From assembly GCF_014649775.1 (NCBI RefSeq), contig NZ_BMTR01000027.1, positions 18,623 to 82,622 of the forward strand: a stretch of DNA of 64,000 nt, written 5' to 3'. Every line of letters begins with the position of its first letter. The stretch's first letter is position 1. Under the pieces are notes generated by a model that saw nothing but the letters and a program-made list of their open reading frames with translations, had not been told where the DNA came from and ran no database searches. The position numbers were made by a program, and so were the translations under genes. Shown one piece after another: positions 59,622 to 64,000 of the stretch. This DNA comes from Streptomyces longisporoflavus (GTDB lineage: Bacteria; Actinomycetota; Actinomycetes; Streptomycetales; Streptomycetaceae).

Positions 59622-60404
59622 ATGACCGCCGCCGCGAACGCCGCGCCCGCCGCCACCCGCATCGCGATCGTCACCGGCGCGAGCAGCGGCATCGGTGCCG
59701 CCACCGCGCGCGGCCTCGCGGCAGCCGGCTACCGCGTCGTCCTCACCGCTCGCCGCAAGGACCGCATCGAGGCCCTCGCCGCCGAGATCACGGCCGCGGG
59801 CCACGACGCCATGGCGTACGCCCTCGACATCACCGACCGCGCGGCCGTGGACGAGTTCGCCACCGCATTCCGCAAGGTCGCCGTCCTGGTCAACAACGCG
59901 GGCGGCGCGCTCGGCGCCGACCCCGTCGCCACCGGCGACCCCGCCGACTGGCGCCAGATGTACGAGACGAACGTCATCGGCACCCTGAACGTCACCCAGG
60001 CCCTGCTCCCGGCACTGACCGCGAGCGGCGACGGCACGGTCGTGGTCCTCTCCTCCACCGCCGGGCACGGCACGTACGAGGGCGGCGGCGGTTACGTGGC
60101 CGCCAAGCACGCCGAGCACGTCCTCGCCGAGACCCTGCGCCTGGAGATCGTCGGCACCCCGGTCCGCGTCATCGAGGTCGCCCCCGGCATGGTCAAGACG
60201 GAGGAGTTCGCCACAACCCGCTTCGGCGGCGACACGGAGAAGGCCGCGAAGGTGTACGCGGGCGTGGCGGCCCCCCTCACGGCGGACGACGTCGCGGACA
60301 CGATCACCTGGGCGGTAACCCGCCCGCCGCACGTGAACATCGACCTCCTGGTGGTCCGCCCCCGCGCCCAGGCGTCGAACACGAAGGTGCACCGGGAGCT
60401 GTAG
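59622..60404 (+). CDS. Short-chain dehydrogenase/reductase
   Basis: 260 residues, classical SDR. Cofactor loop VTGASSGIGAATARG, NNAG motif (VNNAGGALGAD), and catalytic YVAAKHA with a preceding serine (VVVLSSTAGHG). Resembles YdfG-type serine/3-hydroxy acid dehydrogenases. AAGGAG precedes the ATG. Confidence 0.9.
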   Translation: MTAAANAAPAATRIAIVTGASSGIGAATARGLAAAGYRVVLTARRKDRIEALAAEITAAGHDAMAYALDITDRAAVDEFATAFRKVAVLVNNAGGALGADPVATGDPADWRQMYETNVIGTLNVTQALLPALTASGDGTVVVLSSTAGHGTYEGGGGYVAAKHAEHVLAETLRLEIVGTPVRVIEVAPGMVKTEEFATTRFGGDTEKAAKVYAGVAAPLTADDVADTITWAVTRPPHVNIDLLVVRPRAQASNTKVHREL

Positions 60405-60446
60405 CCCCTCGGGCCGACCCGATGCGGCGACGGGAGAACGCGGTGT

Positions 60447-60476
60447 GGGGCCCGGACCGCTGACGGTCCGGGCCCC
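60447..60476. terminator. Bidirectional terminator hairpin
   Basis: Perfect 13-bp stem (GGGGCCCGGACCG and complement) with a 4-nt loop, between the convergent SDR and rtcB genes. Confidence 0.75.
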
Positions 60477-60485
60477 GCCTACGGT

Positions 60486-61679
60486 TCAGCCCTTCACACA
60501 GATGACCTGCTTGAGCTTGGCCACGACCTGGACCAAGTCGCTCTGCTGGTCGATGACCTGCTCGATCGGCTTGTACGCCCCCGGGATCTCGTCCACGACA
60601 CCCGAGTCCTTGCGGCACTCGACGCCCCGCGTCTGCTCCTCCAGGTCCCGCGTCGAGAAGCGCTTCTTCGCGGCGTTACGGCTCATCTTCCGGCCCGCGC
60701 CGTGCGAGGCCGAGTTGAAGGACGCTTCGTTCCCGAGGCCCTTCACGATGTACGAACCCGTGCCCATCGAGCCGGGGATGATCCCGAAATCGCCGCTGCC
60801 GGCCCGGATCGCGCCCTTCCGCGTGACAAGGAGGTCCATCCCGTCGTACCGCTCTTCGCTGACGTAGTTGTGGTGGCAGGAGATCACCGGCTCGAAGGCC
60901 ACCTTCGCCTTCTTGAACTCCTTGCGGACCACGTCCTGGAAGAGCCCCATCATGATCGAGCGGTTGTACTTCGCGTACTCCTGCGCCCAGAAGAGGTCGT
61001 TCCGGTACGCCGCCATCTGCGGGGTGTCCGCGATGAAGACCGCGAGGTCGCGGTCGACGAGGCCCTGGTTGTGCGGCAGCTTCTGGGCCACCCCGATGTG
61101 GTGGTCGGCCAGCTCCTTGCCGATGTTCCGCGAGCCGGAGTGCAGCATCAGCCAGACCGAACCCGACTCGTCCAGACAGAACTCGATGAAGTGGTTGCCA
61201 CTGCCGAGCGTCCCCATCTGCTTTATAGCCCGCTCCTGACGGAACTTGACCGCATCGGCGACCCCGTCGAACCGCGACCAGAAGTCCTCCCACCCGCCGG
61301 TGGCGAACCCGTGCAGCCGCCCCGGATCCACGGCGTCGTCATGCATCCCCCGCCCCACCGGAATCGCCTGCTCGATCTTCGACCGCAGCCGCGACAGGTC
61401 GCCCGGCAGGTCATTGGCCGTCAGGGACGTCTTCACCGCCGACATTCCGCAGCCGATGTCGACCCCGACCGCCGCCGGGCACACCGCCCCCTGCATGGCG
61501 ATCACCGAGCCGACCGTCGCGCCCTTGCCGTAGTGGACGTCCGGCATGACGGCCAGGCCCTTGATCCAGGGCAGGGTCGCCACGTTCCGGAGCTGCTGGA
61601 GTGCGACGTCCTCGACCGAGGCCGGGTCCGTCCACATCCGGATCGGTACCTTGGCCCCCGGAACCTCCACGTACGACAT
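60486..61679 (-). CDS. rtcB: RNA ligase RtcB
   Basis: 397 residues. RtcB metal and guanylylation residues: VGVDIGCGMSAV with its cysteine, GSGNHFIEF, LMLHSGSRNIG, PVISCHHNYVSEE, and the SHGAGRKMSR region holding the GMP-accepting histidine. It joins 2',3'-cyclic phosphate and 5'-OH RNA ends. ATG at 61679. No archease or rtcR is visible nearby. Confidence 0.93.
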   Translation of the reverse strand: MSYVEVPGAKVPIRMWTDPASVEDVALQQLRNVATLPWIKGLAVMPDVHYGKGATVGSVIAMQGAVCPAAVGVDIGCGMSAVKTSLTANDLPGDLSRLRSKIEQAIPVGRGMHDDAVDPGRLHGFATGGWEDFWSRFDGVADAVKFRQERAIKQMGTLGSGNHFIEFCLDESGSVWLMLHSGSRNIGKELADHHIGVAQKLPHNQGLVDRDLAVFIADTPQMAAYRNDLFWAQEYAKYNRSIMMGLFQDVVRKEFKKAKVAFEPVISCHHNYVSEERYDGMDLLVTRKGAIRAGSGDFGIIPGSMGTGSYIVKGLGNEASFNSASHGAGRKMSRNAAKKRFSTRDLEEQTRGVECRKDSGVVDEIPGAYKPIEQVIDQQSDLVQVVAKLKQVICVKG

Positions 61680-61878
61680 GGCGTCCTCATTCCCCCGTGC
61701 TGTCTGTGACGCCTGTAGGTGAACAGACGTGCTCAAAGTGTCTTAGCGCAAATACCGGTGCCAAGGTCCACGAAAGGGATGACGGACCGGCGTCCACGGC
61801 ATTGCGTGCGATACACATTGTGTCCACCGGTCGCCCGTCAGCGGCAACCGAATAACCCCGCGAGAAGGAGCCCACACG

Positions 61879-62757
61879 GTGCAGCGGAAGGCCTACGTAC
61901 CGGGCGTCGCAGCCCTCATCGCGGCGCTGCTCGCCGGCTGCACGGGCGGGGGCGCCCTCGGCGGCGAGGCGGACGACTCGAAGCCCGGCGAGACCGGCAC
62001 CACGACCGCGGCCGCCGAGCCCGGCAAGTACCGCACGCTCCGTGAGCCCTGCAGCCAGGTCGAGACCGGCACGCTCGACTCGATGCTGCCCGGCCTGAGG
62101 GAGATGACGGACGAGGAGCAGCGGGAGAAGGCGTACGAGGGCGTGCCGACCGTCACGTACGACACCGACCGGCGTGTGGGATGCCGCTGGAAGGTGGAGT
62201 CCTCGGACGCCACCCACCATCTGCTCGTCGACTTCGAGCGCGTCGTCTCGTACGACACGGCCGTGAGCGACGACACCCGTGCGACGGAGGTCTACTCGTC
62301 GAAGGTGCAAAAAGCTCACCTGCCCGAGCCCTCGGCCACCGTGCCGGTCGACGACGAGCAGGAGGAGGGTTCGGACACCGCCGAGCCGTCCGAGGACGCC
62401 GCATCGGGCGCGGACAAGTCCGGCAAGGGTGACGAGAAGGACAGCGGCAAGGGTGCGGGTGACGCGGACGACAGCGCCTCCGGCGGTGCGCCGACCGGGG
62501 CCGCCACACCGCCCGGCCTCGAACCCCGCGCCCTGGAGGATCTGGGCGACGAGGCCTTCCTGGACGACGCGCTGACCACGGCAGCGTCGGCGACCCGACA
62601 CCGCACCGTGACTGTGGTCTTCCGCACGTCGAACGTCATCGTGACCATCGAGTACGACGAGCAGCCGGGGCGGCGCACCGATATCCCCGACAGCAAGGAA
62701 ATGCAGGACAAGGCGCAGGAACTGGCCGGAACGCTTGCCGACAAGTTCAGCGAATAG
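61879..62757 (+). CDS. DUF3558-family lipoprotein
   Basis: 292 residues. Signal peptide with lipobox LLAGC. A mid-protein Asp/Ser/Gly-rich linker (~residues 160-210) separates two halves; the C-terminal TRHRTVTVVFRTSNVIVTIEYDE strand is typical of DUF3558. GTG start with AGAAGGAG upstream. Function unknown. Tandem with another DUF3558 gene. Confidence 0.85.
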   Translation: MQRKAYVPGVAALIAALLAGCTGGGALGGEADDSKPGETGTTTAAAEPGKYRTLREPCSQVETGTLDSMLPGLREMTDEEQREKAYEGVPTVTYDTDRRVGCRWKVESSDATHHLLVDFERVVSYDTAVSDDTRATEVYSSKVQKAHLPEPSATVPVDDEQEEGSDTAEPSEDAASGADKSGKGDEKDSGKGAGDADDSASGGAPTGAATPPGLEPRALEDLGDEAFLDDALTTAASATRHRTVTVVFRTSNVIVTIEYDEQPGRRTDIPDSKEMQDKAQELAGTLADKFSE

Positions 62758-62873
62758 CGACGGTTCGGACGGGTGACCGTCTCCGTGGAAGCGGAGCCGC
62801 CCGCGTCGGGCACGGCGTACCGTGGCCCATCGAACCGACGACAGCCGTCTTGAGTGACTTGAGTGAAGGAACC

Positions 62874-63728
62874 ATGCGCCGACCAGCACAGCGACTCACC
62901 CGCATACTCACCTGCGCAGCCGCCGTACCGGTGATCCTCATTGCCTCCGGCTGCTCCTCCGACTCCGGCGACTCGGGCTCGGACGGGGCCAAGAAGGACT
63001 CGGGCCCGAAGGCCTCCGCGTCGGCCTCGGGCAAGGACAAGCCCGCGGCCGTGGAGAAGGCGGCGTTCGACAAGCTGCCCGAGCCCTGCGACGTCCTGTC
63101 GAAGAAGACGCTCGACGATCTCGTCCCGAAGGCGAAGGACAAGTCGGGCAAGGCGGGCACGTCCGACGACACCTCGGCGCGCGGCACCTGCTCCTGGGAC
63201 AGCCTGGAGAACAACGGCGTCGACGGCTCGCAGTTCCGCTGGCTCCGCGTCTCGCTGCTGCGCTTCGACTCGGACGCGTCGCTGGGCAGCGGTGCCGAGC
63301 GCGCGCAGAACAGCTTCGCCAAGCAGGTCGCGGACGCGCAGGCGACGGAGGGCGCGAAGAGCGTCAAGACGGAGCCGGTGCCCGGGCTCGGCGACCAGAC
63401 GACGGTCGTGCACTACGACCTGAAGAAGGACAAGGAAAGCTTCAAGCAGCAGACGGTCGTGACGCGCGTGGAGAACGCCGTCGTCACGATCGACTACAAC
63501 GGCGCGGGCCTGGCGGGCGACAAGGCGCCGAGCTCGAAGGAGCTGTCCAAGGACGCCGAGAAGGCCGCGAAGGAGGCCGCGGAGGCGGTCGTCTCCGCGA
63601 ACAAGGCGGGCGGCGGGGCGAGCGACGGTTCCGGCAGCGCCTCGAAGGACTCCGACGGCGACAAGTCCGGCTCGAAGGACTCGAACGACTCCAAGGACCC
63701 CAAGTCCAGCAGCAAGCCCAAGAGCTGA
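62874..63728 (+). CDS. DUF3558-family lipoprotein
   Basis: 284 residues with lipobox IASGC and a Ser/Asp/Gly linker. DUF3558 domain LPEPCDVLSKKTLDDLVPK to RVENAVVTIDYNG, with two conserved cysteines. Ends in a long Lys/Ser/Asp tail. ATG at 62874 with GAAGGA upstream. Tandem paralogue of the preceding gene. Confidence 0.85.
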   Translation: MRRPAQRLTRILTCAAAVPVILIASGCSSDSGDSGSDGAKKDSGPKASASASGKDKPAAVEKAAFDKLPEPCDVLSKKTLDDLVPKAKDKSGKAGTSDDTSARGTCSWDSLENNGVDGSQFRWLRVSLLRFDSDASLGSGAERAQNSFAKQVADAQATEGAKSVKTEPVPGLGDQTTVVHYDLKKDKESFKQQTVVTRVENAVVTIDYNGAGLAGDKAPSSKELSKDAEKAAKEAAEAVVSANKAGGGASDGSGSASKDSDGDKSGSKDSNDSKDPKSSSKPKS

Positions 63729-63789
63729 CGCAGAACGCCGACAGCCGGCGCCAACTGCCGACAACTGGCTTGTAGACAGCGGAAGTTGT

Positions 63790-63819
63790 GGAGCCCGGCC
63801 CCCCGGTGGGCCGGGCTCC
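63790..63819. terminator. Terminator hairpin
   Basis: 12-bp perfect stem (GGAGCCCGGCCC / GGGCCGGGCTCC), 6-nt loop, 61 bp after the DUF3558 stop. Confidence 0.7.
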
Positions 63820-63898
63820 TGCCGTACCGGCACACCGTCTTCCGCATGCGTGTGCCAGGCTGTCGCTCGCAACAAACCGAACAGGGAGGGGTTCGCGG

Positions 63899-64000
63899 GT
63901 GGCCGCGATGCAGCTGACACGCACGCACCGGATACTCATCGGCGTGGTCGTCGCCGGTGCGGTCGTCATCGCCGGTATCGGGTTCGCGGGGTCGTACGCG
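63899..64000 (+). CDS. DUF2637-family membrane protein, 3' truncated by window edge
   Basis: Only 34 codons are present. GTG start with GGGAGGGG upstream; MQLTRTHRILIGVV and a hydrophobic helix ending AGSYA match the start of Streptomyces DUF2637 proteins (related to plasmid-transfer SpdB-like proteins). Confidence 0.75.
   Translation, partial: MAAMQLTRTHRILIGVVVAGAVVIAGIGFAGSYA

Overview
This window is high-GC actinobacterial chromosome, almost certainly from a Streptomyces. The GC-rich third codon positions, GTG starts, the futalosine menaquinone genes, DUF3558 and DUF2637 proteins, an FHA/EccC-type ATPase and the overall gene order all fit that genus. From memory the order resembles the S. 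coelicolor region around SCO4460-SCO4510; this was not searched.

Layout. 1-6.8 kb: the 3' part of an EccC-type FtsK/SpoIIIE ATPase, a membrane Ser/Thr kinase and mqnA. 7-9.5 kb: a cold-shock gene, then an XRE-cupin regulator divergent from azlCD. 9.4-20.1 kb: acyl-CoA synthetase, AraC regulators, a secreted lipase, an MFS pump divergent from an XRE regulator, and a secreted aminopeptidase. 20.2-26.6 kb: a fatty-acid module (FadD, thiolase, FabG4-like reductase, MaoC-like dehydratase, TetR) with a striking GTAA/TTAC operator.

27.0-36.3 kb is the exceptional part. It is a 9.3-kb integrated AICE-like element with a large serine integrase, a RepSA-type initiator, a TraSA-type translocase, small accessory proteins and an AT-richer, BcgI-like restriction-modification pair. 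It sits inside the 3' end of a dicarboxylate:cation symporter gene. The element carries its own diverged copy of the last ~50 codons plus terminator, so the symporter is rebuilt intact at the right end, and the displaced original 3' end lies at the left end. Both att sites and the central TT dinucleotide can be read from the sequence. The element looks decayed: repSA has an apparent frameshift, and traSA and a TPR regulator have both lost their N-termini at one junction.

37.5-44.1 kb: a leader peptide upstream of the symporter, a DUF4229 protein, an acetyltransferase, and the menaquinone genes mqnE, ubiX-like, mqnP and ubiD-like, with an Lrp-type regulator. 44.2-54.4 kb: a LysR regulator, a DMT exporter, the system II cytochrome c maturation operon (resA-ccdA-resB-ccsB), a polysaccharide-deacetylase-like lipoprotein, a phosphatase and hemL. 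Menaquinone, cytochrome c and tetrapyrrole genes together make this a respiratory-cofactor neighbourhood. 54.5-64 kb: a conserved unknown, a flavin reductase/LLM monooxygenase pair with a strong palindromic operator, several small regulators and enzymes, rtcB, two DUF3558 lipoproteins and the start of a DUF2637 protein.

No tRNA, rRNA or CRISPR array was seen.
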